50,181 bases of DNA. Source: DAOUAE01 sp034433795. GTDB taxonomy: Bacteria; Chloroflexota; UBA6077; FW602-bin22; DAOUAE01. Positions 16,775-25,436 of the stretch are shown one piece after another. The position numbers were made by a program, and so were the translations under genes. The stretch lies in the NCBI GenBank assembly GCA_034433795.1, contig DAOUAE010000067.1:1-50181 (forward strand), in the 5' to 3' direction. The notes under the pieces are model-generated. The model made no database searches. It worked only from the letters and a program-made list of their open reading frames with translations, and was not told where the DNA came from. The number at the start of each line of letters is the position of its first letter. Position 1 is the stretch's first letter.

Positions 16775-16804
16775 AATATACCACTGTCAATATGACACTG
16801 TCAA
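16775..16804 (-). promoter_or_regulatory. MerR-type gene promoter with dyad in an 18-bp spacer
   Basis: On the minus strand a consensus TTGACA (16804-16799), an 18-nt spacer and TATATT (16780-16775). The dyad TGTCA-ATA-TGACA (16785-16797) fills the spacer, and a third TGTCA overlaps the -35. This is the arrangement expected of a promoter bound between its hexamers by a MerR protein. Confidence 0.7.
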
Positions 16805-16833
16805 GACCTGGGCAAAAAAATTTCTGCGGGTGG

Positions 16834-17517
16834 CTACCAGCGTCGGCGGCGGAAGGCCGGGGCCAGGAGGTAGCCGGCCACGAAGCCGCCGATGTGGGCC
16901 CAGTAGGCCACGCCGGCCTGGCCGGGGGGGCCGCCCAGTTCGGCCAGGCCGCTCAGCAGCTGCAGCAGAAACCAGAGGCCGATCAGGAGGTAGGCGGAGA
17001 TCTCGGTGACGGTGATGAAGGGGAAGAGGAAGACCAGGGTCTTGACCCCGGCCAGCGGGTAGTAGCGCAGGTAGGCGGCCAGGACGCCGGCGATGGCGCC
17101 GCTGGCGCCGATGGCCGGGACGGTCGACATCGGGTCGATCAGGATATGGGTGATAGCGGCCGCCACGCCGCAGAGGAGATAGAAAACGAGAAAGCGCAGG
17201 TGGCCCATCGCCGCCTCGACGTTATCGCCGAAGACCCAGAGATAAAGCATGTTCGAGGCCAGGTGGAGGAAGCCGCCGTGCAGGAACATCGCGGTGAAGA
17301 TCGTCAGAAAAAGGGGATGAGGGCTGGGCGGCGGCAGATCGTGGCCGGTGACCAGTTCGCGCGGCACCACCCCGTAGGCCAGGAAGACCTGTTGCAGCTG
17401 CCGTGGACTGAGGGAGAGATTGACGAAGAGGAAGACCAGAACGTTGACCGCCAGGATGGTCAGCATCACCAGCGGAAAGAGGCGGGGGGCGCGGGGCCGG
17501 TCGGAGATCGGGATCAC
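16834..17517 (-). CDS. Rhomboid-family intramembrane serine protease
   Basis: 227 aa from the GTG at 17517, chosen because GGAGGAG lies 7 nt upstream; an in-frame TTG start 24 nt earlier is less likely. Six hydrophobic segments are visible. The Ser is in GASGAIAGVLAAYL and the His in WAHIGGFVAGYLL, the catalytic dyad of rhomboids, and HGGFLHLASNMLYLWVFGDNVE is the conserved loop1/TM2 region. The family cleaves membrane proteins within the bilayer. The substrate is unknown. It follows the BON-domain gene by 39 bp and shares its promoter. Confidence 0.92.
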   Translation of the reverse strand: MIPISDRPRAPRLFPLVMLTILAVNVLVFLFVNLSLSPRQLQQVFLAYGVVPRELVTGHDLPPPSPHPLFLTIFTAMFLHGGFLHLASNMLYLWVFGDNVEAAMGHLRFLVFYLLCGVAAAITHILIDPMSTVPAIGASGAIAGVLAAYLRYYPLAGVKTLVFLFPFITVTEISAYLLIGLWFLLQLLSGLAELGGPPGQAGVAYWAHIGGFVAGYLLAPAFRRRRW

Positions 17518-17556
17518 AGTCCTCTCCTCCGGACGGGGCAACGTCCGCCCGTCCGG

Positions 17557-18276
17557 TCACTCCAGGTCCAGTTCGTCGACCACGTCGACCACGCCGGGGA
17601 CCCGACCGGCGACCTCCTGGAGGAGGTCGATATCGTCGAGCAGCCGCACCTGGCCCCGCAGGTGGACGACGCCTCGCCGGACCGTCACCACGATGCGGTC
17701 GGCCAGATCGGCGGTGGCGGCGTCGCGACGCAGCGCCTCCCGGACATCCTCGGCCAGTTCGTCGTCACCGCGCTGGAGGACCGCCGGGTGGTCCTCCGCC
17801 TCGTGTGGGGGATCGAGGGCCGAGGTGGCCAGGCCGCCCAGAATCTCCAGTCCCTGGTGGCGTTCGCGCGAGGCCGGGCGCACCACCGGGTCCATCGGCG
17901 GCAGGTACGGCTCGGCCTCCTCGGCGGCGACGGCGCTATCGGTCGTGCCGACCGTCTGATTCAGGTCGATCTCGGTGCCGGCCACCCGCCGCCCGCCTGG
18001 CACCCACTCGACCTCGGCGGTCTCGGTGGGAATCCCGCTGACCGTCTCCGCGGCCCGGGGGTCCAGCGGGCCGACCACCAGGTCGTTCTGAACCGTCCGC
18101 ACGCCGGGGAGAGCCCGGACCAGCGCCTCCGCCCGCTGCCGCTGGCGGGCCGAGACCACCGTGCCCTGGAGGCGGACGTGGCCCGCGTGCACCCGCACCC
18201 GGATAACCGCCGGAAAGATGGTGGCCAGCGCCGCCTCCACCCGCAGGCGCAGGTCCACATCATCGCTGGCGCCCAT
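17557..18276 (-). CDS. Two-BON-domain protein, 239 aa
   Basis: The ATG at 18276 has AAGGAGG 6-8 nt upstream. An N-terminal BON domain (about residues 8-68, with VHAGHVRLQGTVVSARQRQRAEAL and VQNDLVV) and a C-terminal BON domain (about 170-237, VVTVRRGVVHLRGQVRLLDD, ending VVDVVDELDLE) flank an acidic linker of about 100 residues. BON domains bind phospholipid or peptidoglycan-associated structures and help with osmotic or envelope stress. No signal peptide or lipobox is visible, so unlike OsmY it may be cytosolic. It precedes the rhomboid gene. Confidence 0.85.
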   Translation of the reverse strand: MGASDDVDLRLRVEAALATIFPAVIRVRVHAGHVRLQGTVVSARQRQRAEALVRALPGVRTVQNDLVVGPLDPRAAETVSGIPTETAEVEWVPGGRRVAGTEIDLNQTVGTTDSAVAAEEAEPYLPPMDPVVRPASRERHQGLEILGGLATSALDPPHEAEDHPAVLQRGDDELAEDVREALRRDAATADLADRIVVTVRRGVVHLRGQVRLLDDIDLLQEVAGRVPGVVDVVDELDLE

Positions 18277-18330
18277 GCCGGACCTCCTTCTGGCCAGGCC
18301 GGCGCTGGGCGCAAACGTCGTGCCACCGTC

Positions 18331-18359
18331 ATCCTACCGGGGACGAGCGGCCGTGTCAA
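18331..18359 (-). promoter_or_regulatory. Promoter of the BON-rhomboid unit
   Basis: On the minus strand TTGACA (18359-18354), a 17-nt spacer and TAGGAT (18336-18331). It lies in the gap after the annealing-protein gene, so BON and rhomboid need not depend on the SOS promoter further upstream. Confidence 0.7.
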
Positions 18360-18409
18360 CGCCGGGCCGGCACTCCGGGCCCGCCGATCGTTGTCCGGAG
18401 GTCAGAGGT

Positions 18410-19069
18410 TCAGGCGCTCTCCCGACCGTTGCGCCCGGCGGTCTTCAGCCGGGTGATGAACTCCGAGGCCTGGCGCTTGCTGAGTTCGGTCGGCGGGCAG
18501 CCGTAGGTGGCCAGGCAGCGCTCCTCGATCTGGGCCTCGCTCAGCGCGTGCAGATCGCGGCCGATGGAGTAGATCGCCCGGAGCTGGGCTGGGGTGGCCG
18601 GGCCGCTCGCATCGGCCGGCCGTTCCGTGCGGAGCGGGGTGACCGGGCGTTCGGTCTCCCGGCCGGGCTCGGTGGTCGCGCGGGCGGGGCTGTCGGCCGG
18701 TCGGCGCTCCGGGGCCGGCTCCTCCTCCAGGTCGTCCAGTTCCTCCAGGGCCACCACCCCGACGTTGACGGCGTCGCGCAGGGCCCGGGCTTTGGCGCGG
18801 GTCTCGGCCATGCGGATGAGGCAGTGGACCATCTGGCGCGAGACGTTGGCCGGCGAGGCGTCGCCGATGCCGGTGAAGACGCCCTTTTCGGTCTCGACCA
18901 CCGCCTGGCAGATGGCCACGTAGCCATTCTCCTCGGTGGGGATCTGGAGGAGGGTGGTGCGGATGGCCTTGAGCCCCTGGCGGTGGGCCTCATCGAGCAG
19001 GCCGGCGTAGAGCACGTACTGACGGTCGCCCCGGGTGATGACAAACTCGCGGTTCACGGTCGCCCCCAT
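18410..19069 (-). CDS. Putative single-strand-annealing protein (DdrA/Rad52-like)
   Basis: 219 aa from the ATG at 19069 (MGATVNREFVITRGDRQYVL). The first 110 residues (VLYAGLLDEAHRQGL, LLQIPTEENGYVAICQAVVE, TGIGDASPANV, ending in the basic helix AETRAKARALRDAVNVG) resemble the DdrA/Sak/Rad52 type of annealing domain common in phages and stress-resistant bacteria. An acidic and Pro-rich linker leads to a C-terminal motif ATPAQLRAIYSIGRDL with a helical tail. The likely role is pairing complementary single strands during repair. Its promoter carries a perfect SOS-box palindrome, which supports a DNA-damage role. The family call is from motif recall, not a search. Confidence 0.7.
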   Translation of the reverse strand: MGATVNREFVITRGDRQYVLYAGLLDEAHRQGLKAIRTTLLQIPTEENGYVAICQAVVETEKGVFTGIGDASPANVSRQMVHCLIRMAETRAKARALRDAVNVGVVALEELDDLEEEPAPERRPADSPARATTEPGRETERPVTPLRTERPADASGPATPAQLRAIYSIGRDLHALSEAQIEERCLATYGCPPTELSKRQASEFITRLKTAGRNGRESA

Positions 19070-19071
19070 AA

Positions 19072-19083
19072 GAACAAATGTTC
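19072..19083 (-). promoter_or_regulatory. SOS (LexA) box GAACATTTGTTC
   Basis: A perfect GAAC-N4-GTTC palindrome, the Gram-positive/Actinobacteria-type LexA operator, overlaps the predicted transcription start, 3 nt upstream of the start codon of the annealing-like gene. Confidence 0.8.
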
Positions 19084-19089
19084 GATACC

Positions 19090-19117
19090 ATGATACACCG
19101 CCGGGGCGGTTTGTCAA
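19090..19117 (-). promoter_or_regulatory. SOS-controlled promoter TTGACA-N16-TATCAT
   Basis: On the minus strand TTGACA (19117-19112) and TATCAT (19095-19090) place transcription start in the SOS box, giving a leader of only about 14 nt. Confidence 0.75.
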
Positions 19118-19188
19118 GGGATGATTCTGCACGGCTTGACCGCCTCCGCCGTGGTGCCGGGACAGCGGTGGCAGCGTCGCGCCGGGTG

Positions 19189-19300
19189 TGCTATCATGTC
19201 CGGGTGAAGGGGAGTAGCGGCCGGCAGCCGCCGGTGGGGCGACCGTCAGCACGGGCCAGGGGCCCCGGTCGCCTCAGCGAACTGTCTCGTTCGTCCCGCC
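19189..19300 (+). ncRNA. yybP-ykoY (Mn2+) riboswitch aptamer with its promoter
   Basis: An extended -10 (TGC-TATCAT, 19189-19197) starts an RNA at about 19204. It carries the conserved yybP-ykoY elements: GAAGGGGAGTAGCGG (first conserved internal loop) and, about 35 nt later, CCGTCAGCACGGG (second loop). Stems between them close the aptamer. This class binds Mn2+ through the two loops docking together and usually controls Mn exporters and other cation transporters. A terminator follows and then a cation-exchanger gene, which fits exactly. Confidence 0.85.
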
Positions 19301-19301
19301 A

Positions 19302-19343
19302 GACCTTCGACCGGTCGACGCGCGCCGGTCGAAGGTCTTTTTT
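19302..19343 (+). terminator. Intrinsic terminator of the riboswitch expression platform
   Basis: A perfect 13-bp stem (19302-19314 with 19325-19337, 10-nt loop) is followed by six T residues. It lies between the aptamer and the exchanger gene, so Mn2+ binding can decide between termination and read-through. Confidence 0.9.
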
Positions 19344-19375
19344 GCTGCCATGGACCATACGGGAGGTCTGGACCG

Positions 19376-20569
19376 ATGCGCACCCTGGGCAGTCTCCTCT
19401 GGATCGGACTGGCCGTCGCCCTGACTCTCCCCTGGCTGGGCCTCCGGCTGCAGGGGGCTCACCCCGAACCTCTGCTGATGGCGCTGCTGGCCGGACTGGC
19501 TATCGTCGGCGCCGCCTTCCTCCTCTCCTGGGCCTCGGAGGTGGCCCAGCTCGAGGTCTCGCAGGCCCTGGCCGTGGCCGTCCTCTCCCTCATCGCCATC
19601 CTGCCCGAGTACTCGGTCGACATCTACTTCGCCTGGCGGGCCGGCCAGGACCCCGCCTACGCCCATTACGCCGTGGCCAATATGACCGGCGCTAACCGGC
19701 TGCTCATCGGCCTGGGCTGGAGCGCCATTGTCGTCCTCTTCTGGCTCAAGACCCGTCAGCCGGCCATCTATCTCCACCGCGATGAGGGGATCGAACTCGG
19801 CGTCATGGCCCTGGCCACCCTCTACGCCTTCTGGCTGCCACTCAAGGCCCACATTTCGCTCCTGGACGCCGTCGTCCTCATCGCCCTCTTCGCCGTCTAC
19901 GTGCGGGCCACCGCTCAGCAGCCCCCCGAAGAGCCCGAACTGGTCGGACCAGCCCGGCTGATCGGTGCCCTGTCGCGGACGCCCCGCCGGCTGGTGACGC
20001 TGGGGCTCTTCGTCTACGCCGCCGCCGCCATTCTGGCCTCGGCCGAGCCGTTCGCCGAGGGGCTGGTGGCCAGCGGCAAGCATCTGGGCATCGACGAGTT
20101 CCTGCTGGTCCAGTGGATCGCGCCCCTGGCCTCGGAGATGCCGGAGTTCGTGGTCATCACCCTCTTCGCCCTGCGCGGACACCCGACGCTGGCCCTGCGG
20201 GCGCTGCTCTCCTCCAAGGTCAACCAGTGGACGCTGCTGGTCGGGATGCTGCCTCTGGCCTACACGGTCGGCGGCGGCGGTCTGCACCCGCTGCCGATGG
20301 ACCACCGTCAGGTGGAGGAGGTCTTCCTGACCGCCGCCCAGTCGCTCTACGGGGTGGTGCTCCTGGCCGGGCGGAGTTTCAGTCTGCCGGCGGCGCTCAG
20401 CCTCTTTGGCCTCTTCGGTCTGCAGTTTTTCTGGCCCGACCTGCGGCTGCCCGTGGCCTGGCTCTACCTGGGGCTGGCGCTGGGCCTGCTGGTCATCGAC
20501 GCCAAACGCCGGAGCGGCCTCCTCAGCCTGCCAGCCTTCCTGCTCAAACCTCCGGTCAATGTGCGCTGA
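19376..20569 (+). CDS. Sodium/calcium-exchanger superfamily transporter, probably Mn2+/Ca2+ efflux
   Basis: 397 aa with about 11 hydrophobic segments; the ATG follows GGGAGG. Two inverted alpha-repeats characterise the CaCA superfamily. The first is around residues 50-120 (SWASEVAQLEVSQALAVAV, ILPEYSVDIYF, ANMTGANRLLIG). The second is around 235-300 (LLVQWIAPLASEMPEFVVI, SSKVNQWTLLVG). The acidic residues in LPEYSVD and SEMPEF are the expected cation ligands. The upstream Mn2+ riboswitch argues that the physiological cargo includes Mn2+, exported when internal Mn2+ is high. The C-terminal part carries further membrane segments. Confidence 0.88.
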   Translation: MRTLGSLLWIGLAVALTLPWLGLRLQGAHPEPLLMALLAGLAIVGAAFLLSWASEVAQLEVSQALAVAVLSLIAILPEYSVDIYFAWRAGQDPAYAHYAVANMTGANRLLIGLGWSAIVVLFWLKTRQPAIYLHRDEGIELGVMALATLYAFWLPLKAHISLLDAVVLIALFAVYVRATAQQPPEEPELVGPARLIGALSRTPRRLVTLGLFVYAAAAILASAEPFAEGLVASGKHLGIDEFLLVQWIAPLASEMPEFVVITLFALRGHPTLALRALLSSKVNQWTLLVGMLPLAYTVGGGGLHPLPMDHRQVEEVFLTAAQSLYGVVLLAGRSFSLPAALSLFGLFGLQFFWPDLRLPVAWLYLGLALGLLVIDAKRRSGLLSLPAFLLKPPVNVR

Positions 20570-21041
20570 GCCGCGGGGACGAGGCCGTCCATGGACGCTG
20601 AAACCGGTGCCGGCACGGTCGACAAAATAGGCGGAGGCGACCTCAATCTCTGGCTGGGATGCTGTGGGTGATGGGGGAGGCGCAGCCGCCCTGGGCGCTG
20701 CCGGGGGCGCTTCTCCTGTCGGTTCTGGCGCAGGGGCTCTGGCGGGTCTGGCGGCGGGAGCCGGTCTTCGGGCGGCTGGGGCCGGGCGCCGGCCGGGTCG
20801 CCCTGTATATCCTCCTCTGCGGGCTCGGCCGCCTCGCGGGCCGAGCGGGCTAACCCGTGAAAAATCTTCTCCTTGCGGCCTCTTGGCTGTGGTACGATAG
20901 AGACACGTGAGGTCTGCTCGCCCGCCGGCGGAGGGAGGAGAGCGCCGCAGAGGGTGCCGCACAGACGGCCGCCAGCGCATCTGCCTACCGGCCTTCCCCT
21001 TCGGGGTATTTGCCTTTCACCTTTCTGAGGGAGGTCTCACG
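20570..21041. other. Intergenic leader of the secreted repeat protein
   Basis: The first part may hold a small gene (20659-20853, listed separately). An extended -10 (TGG-TACGAT, 20890-20898) lies about 145 bp before the secreted-protein ATG, leaving a 5' leader of about 137 nt. The leader is GC-rich with a small hairpin around ccttccccttcggggt. I cannot assign it to a riboswitch class. Confidence 0.4.
20659..20853 (+). CDS. Possible small membrane protein, 64 aa
   Basis: An open frame from ATG 20659 encodes two hydrophobic stretches (LPGALLLSVLAQGLW and VALYILLCGLGRL) separated by an Arg/Gly-rich turn. The pattern fits a small two-helix membrane protein, but no ribosome-binding site is obvious and no family is recognised. 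It may be chance in this GC-rich DNA. Confidence 0.3.
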   Translation: MLWVMGEAQPPWALPGALLLSVLAQGLWRVWRREPVFGRLGPGAGRVALYILLCGLGRLAGRAG

Positions 21042-22457
21042 ATGCCGCCGTACTTGCCGCTCTGCGCGCCGTGCCGACGCATTCCGCGCGGGCTGGCCAG
21101 CCTCTTGGTTGCCGTCCTGTTCCTGCTCAGCCCGACGGTGACTTACGCCCAGACCGCCCCGCCGCCTGCGTTTCAGCCCGTCGTGCGCTGGTTCTTCGCC
21201 GAGGGCTCGACCCAGCCGCCGTTCGAGACCTGGTTTGTCGTCCTGAACCCCACGAACCAGAGTGCGAACCTTCGCTTCACCTTCCAGCTCCAGGGCGGCG
21301 GCACAGTCACCCACGACTTCACCGTCGGCCCCCGGGCGCGCTTCAGCCTCTGGGCGAACCCGATTCTTCCCAACCAGGCGTTCTCAACGCGTCTCGACGC
21401 TGACCAGCTGGTCTACGCCGAGCGTTCCATGTACGTCGGCTTCGACGGCACCGTCGTCCCCGGCGTCCCCAGTCCGCACCGCCTCTGGCTGTTCGCCGAA
21501 GGCTCGACCCAGCCGCCCTTTCACACCTGGCTGCTTCTCCAGAATCCGAACGACCAGCCGGCGACGGCGACCCTCACCTATCTGCGCGATACGGGGGGAC
21601 CGGTGACCCAGACGGTGGCGTTGCCGCCCACCGCCCGTGTCAGCATCTTCGTCAACCAGGTGCTGCCCAACGCCGCCTTCTCGACCCGTATTGAGAGCGA
21701 CCTGCCCATCGTCGCCGAGCGGGCGATGTACCGCTTCCCCGGCAACGCCGCCCTGGCAAAGGCCGGGGTCACCGCCCCGAGCCGAACCTGGTTCTTCGCC
21801 GAAGGCCGGACGACAGGACCCTACCTCCCCAGCCCCCGTCCGGGGCCGGTCGATACCTGGCTCCTGCTCCAGAACCCGCACCCGCAGCCGGTCCGGGTGC
21901 GGGTGACGGTCTTCTCCGCCGAAGACCGCGCGCCCATGCCGCTCTTTTTCACTCTGCCACCGCAGAGCCGCCGGAGCTTTTTCCTCAATCACCTTATAGG
22001 AGACGGATTCGCGTCTTTCGGCATGCGCGTGGAAGCCGAGGCCGAGATCGTCGCCGAGCGGTCCATCTTCTGGGGTCCCGAACCCCGGGGCGCGTACTCC
22101 GCGGTGGGGGCTCCGGCCCTCGCCACCACCTGGTATCTCGCTGAGGGGACAGAGCTGCCTTATCAGGGGGCAGAGCTGCCTTTTCCCACGTTCATCCATA
22201 TCCTGAACCCCAACGACCGGCCGGCCGAGGGGACTATCGACTTTCTGCTGCAAGACGGCCAGGTCATCACGCGTTCTTTCGGCGTGCGCCCTCAGCGGAA
22301 GTGGAGCCTCAGCGTGCGCGATTATCTGAGACACGATCTCTACGGCGTTTCGGCCGTCGTCAAAACCTCCGTGCCGACGGTGGTCGAGCGGACGATGTTT
22401 ATCCGCGACCAGGAGCGCGTCGGGGCGCACAACACGGTCGGCATCCCCCACCCGTGA
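21042..22457 (+). CDS. Secreted protein with four beta-rich repeats, 471 aa
   Basis: The start is the ATG at 21042, chosen because GGAGG lies just upstream and the next 36 residues form a Sec signal peptide (RRIPRGLASLLVAVLFLLSP, cleavage near TYA-Q). The mature part is four repeats of about 90-115 residues starting near 50, 147, 247 and 362. Each opens with W-x-x-AEG followed by T-W-x-x-LQNP or a variant and closes with AER-S/A-M-Y. The repeats alternate predicted strands and resemble the DUF5719-like surface repeats seen in Chloroflexota and Actinobacteria. The role is probably extracellular binding or surface-layer structure. The next gene is also secreted. Confidence 0.8.
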   Translation: MPPYLPLCAPCRRIPRGLASLLVAVLFLLSPTVTYAQTAPPPAFQPVVRWFFAEGSTQPPFETWFVVLNPTNQSANLRFTFQLQGGGTVTHDFTVGPRARFSLWANPILPNQAFSTRLDADQLVYAERSMYVGFDGTVVPGVPSPHRLWLFAEGSTQPPFHTWLLLQNPNDQPATATLTYLRDTGGPVTQTVALPPTARVSIFVNQVLPNAAFSTRIESDLPIVAERAMYRFPGNAALAKAGVTAPSRTWFFAEGRTTGPYLPSPRPGPVDTWLLLQNPHPQPVRVRVTVFSAEDRAPMPLFFTLPPQSRRSFFLNHLIGDGFASFGMRVEAEAEIVAERSIFWGPEPRGAYSAVGAPALATTWYLAEGTELPYQGAELPFPTFIHILNPNDRPAEGTIDFLLQDGQVITRSFGVRPQRKWSLSVRDYLRHDLYGVSAVVKTSVPTVVERTMFIRDQERVGAHNTVGIPHP

Positions 22458-22506
22458 GCCGGGAGGGACGGCGCAGGATCCCACGCCCATCCCTGGAGGG
22501 AGCAGG

Positions 22507-23418
22507 ATGAGGTGTCCACGGCTGCTCTTCGCCGCGTTGCTCGCTCTGCTCGTGGTCTTCCTGCCGGTCGGCCCCGTCGCGGGGGCCCCGCTCGCCACGC
22601 ACATCCCCTGGGACCCGCGCATCAGCATCGTCTGGCCCCACGATGGGCAGGGGAACCCGACGCCGGTGGAGCGGTCGCGGGCCGTCAACGTCAGCGTCTG
22701 GCCGGCCAATCAGGTCAGCTGCACCGAGGACCCGGGGCTCGGCCTCTCGATGGCCAAAAACAACGAGCTGCTCCAGAGTCTGCCGATCCGGGGGCAGCTC
22801 ATTCTGCGCAGCGTGGCCGGCCGGACCTTCCCGACCTATGAGTTCAACAACATCCCGGCCGACCTCCTGGCCGAGCCGACGGCGCAGTTCCGTTTCGCCG
22901 TGGGACTCCTGGGCTCCAATATCTGGGTTCACGCCGCCGACCCGCGGACCTTTCTGCCCCACCCGGTCGTCCCCACCAGCATCGAGCCGCGGGTTGGGAG
23001 TATCGACGCCCGCATTCAGATCGTCTGGCCCCACGATGAGCGGGGGAACTTCGCCCCGGTCGAGCGGGCGCCGCTGGTCAACGTCGCCGTTGACCTCTTC
23101 GTCCACGGAACGCTGAAATCCGTGCCGCTGGAGTTCCGGCCGGGGCGGATTCAGCTCATCGTCGCCGAGGGGAACGGCCGGCCCGTCTTGACCGACTATC
23201 CGGCGGTCAAGACGGGCTACATCGCCAACCGCCAGATGTTTCCGCGCTGGGTCTTCAACGATGTCCCGGTGCGACCGGGCGGGCAGTACCATTTTCTGGT
23301 GGCGGTCTTCTTCGGGCGACCGGCGTTTATGAGCCCCTACACCACGGTCTGGACCCACGCCCCCGACGCCCGGACGTTCCTGCCCCAGCCTGAGCTGCCC
23401 CCGCCGTGCCTGCCGTAA
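22507..23418 (+). CDS. Secreted two-repeat protein, 303 aa
   Basis: A signal peptide (LLFAALLALLVVFLPVGPVAGA) is followed by two about 130-residue repeats. Both open with DxRIxIVWPHDxxGNxxPVER (near residues 37 and 168), continue with VNV-S/A-V, and close with W-x-HA-x-D-x-RTFLP. The ATG follows GGAGGGAGCAGG. I do not recognise a named family. It lies 49 nt after the four-repeat secreted protein with no terminator between them, so the two are probably co-transcribed and may form one surface assembly. Confidence 0.8.
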   Translation: MRCPRLLFAALLALLVVFLPVGPVAGAPLATHIPWDPRISIVWPHDGQGNPTPVERSRAVNVSVWPANQVSCTEDPGLGLSMAKNNELLQSLPIRGQLILRSVAGRTFPTYEFNNIPADLLAEPTAQFRFAVGLLGSNIWVHAADPRTFLPHPVVPTSIEPRVGSIDARIQIVWPHDERGNFAPVERAPLVNVAVDLFVHGTLKSVPLEFRPGRIQLIVAEGNGRPVLTDYPAVKTGYIANRQMFPRWVFNDVPVRPGGQYHFLVAVFFGRPAFMSPYTTVWTHAPDARTFLPQPELPPPCLP

Positions 23419-23636
23419 GAGAAGCCGGCACGGCGAACCCGCGCTTGTTGATCCGGTGGGAAGAGTGCGCCTGACTGCCAGTAAGGGGGCGCGGCTTCAG
23501 CGCCAAGAGGCGCCCCGCGGCCGCGCCCTGGCCCGGCGGACGGATCAGCAGGTCTGGATGGTGGGCGACTGACTATCTGTGACCTTGTAGCGGTCGCCGG
23601 CGCCCCGCCGGTGGGCGTTGCTGCTGTCACGGTTTA

Positions 23637-23665
23637 TTGACGTCGTGTCCGCTATCCTGTACAAT
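23637..23665 (+). promoter_or_regulatory. Promoter of the TauE-modABC operon
   Basis: TTGACG (23637-23642), a 17-nt spacer and TACAAT (23660-23665) form a sigma-70-type promoter 46 bp before the TauE start. The preceding 200 bp hold GC-rich inverted repeats but no supported gene. Confidence 0.75.
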
Positions 23666-23710
23666 CGCCCTCGACCAGACACACCCCTCCTTCGAGAGGA
23701 GCCGTCGACC

Positions 23711-24543
23711 GTGGCCGCCCGCATGCTCATTCTCACCCGGTCTGCTCAGCGCCGCTGGGCGCTGGGCACCGGCGCCCTCATCGGTCTTCTCGGCGGGCTC
23801 CTCGGCCTGGGCGGGGCCGAGTTCCGCCGACCGGTCCTGGTCGGTCTCCTGGGCTATCCCCTCCGCCAGGCCATCCCCCTCAACCTGGCCGTCAGCCTCG
23901 TCACCCTCGGCGCCGCCCTGCCGGTCCGCTGGCCCACCCTGGCCCCGGGCCCGGGCCTCCAGACAGCCCTGCTGCTGGGACCGTTCATCGCGGGTGCGCT
24001 GGGCGGGGCCTGGCTCGGCCCGGCCCTGGTTCACCGCCTGACCAGCCGGACCCTGACACGGGTGGTCCGCCTCGGCCTGCTGGGCCTGGGGACGTTGCTC
24101 ATCGCCGAAGGGCTGGCTCCCCCGCGCAGCCTGGGGTTGCTGCCACCGGCCCCGGCTCTGTGGATCCCGGCCGCTCTCCTCGCCGGCCTGGGCATCGGCC
24201 TGGTGAGTTCTCTCCTGGGCGTGGCCGGCGGCGAACTCCTCATCCCCACGCTGCTCTTCCTCTTCGGTCTGGACATCAGGGCCGCCGGCACCGCCAGCCT
24301 GATCATCGCCCTGCCCACCGTCGGCCTCGGCCTGGTCCGCTACGCCCGCCAGGGCGCCTTCGCCGACCGCCATCCCCTCACGGCCACCGTCCTGCCGATG
24401 AGCCTGGGCTCGGTCGCCGGCGCCGCCACGGGCGGGCTCCTGGCCGGGTTCGCCCCGACCGCCGCTCTCAAGATCGCCCTGGGGCTGATTCTGCTGCTCT
24501 CAGCCTGGCGTCTGGGCCACCATTCCCGCTCGGGAGGTGTTCG

Positions 24544-24547
<4 letters not shown>
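23711..24547 (+). CDS. TauE/SafE-family membrane anion transporter
   Basis: 278 aa from the GTG at 23711 (AGGAG 9 nt upstream). Two homologous halves of four hydrophobic segments each are present. Each starts with a Gly-rich motif typical of TauE/SafE: IGLLGGLLGLGGAEFRRP in the first and GIGLVSSLLGVAGGELLIP in the second. The family exports or imports sulfite, sulfoacetate and other oxyanions. Its stop overlaps the modA start (ATGA), so it is tightly coupled to a molybdate transporter. Handling of molybdate, tungstate or sulfate-like anions is a reasonable inference. Confidence 0.9.
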
Positions 24548-25434
<887 letters not shown>

Positions 25435-25436
25435 CA

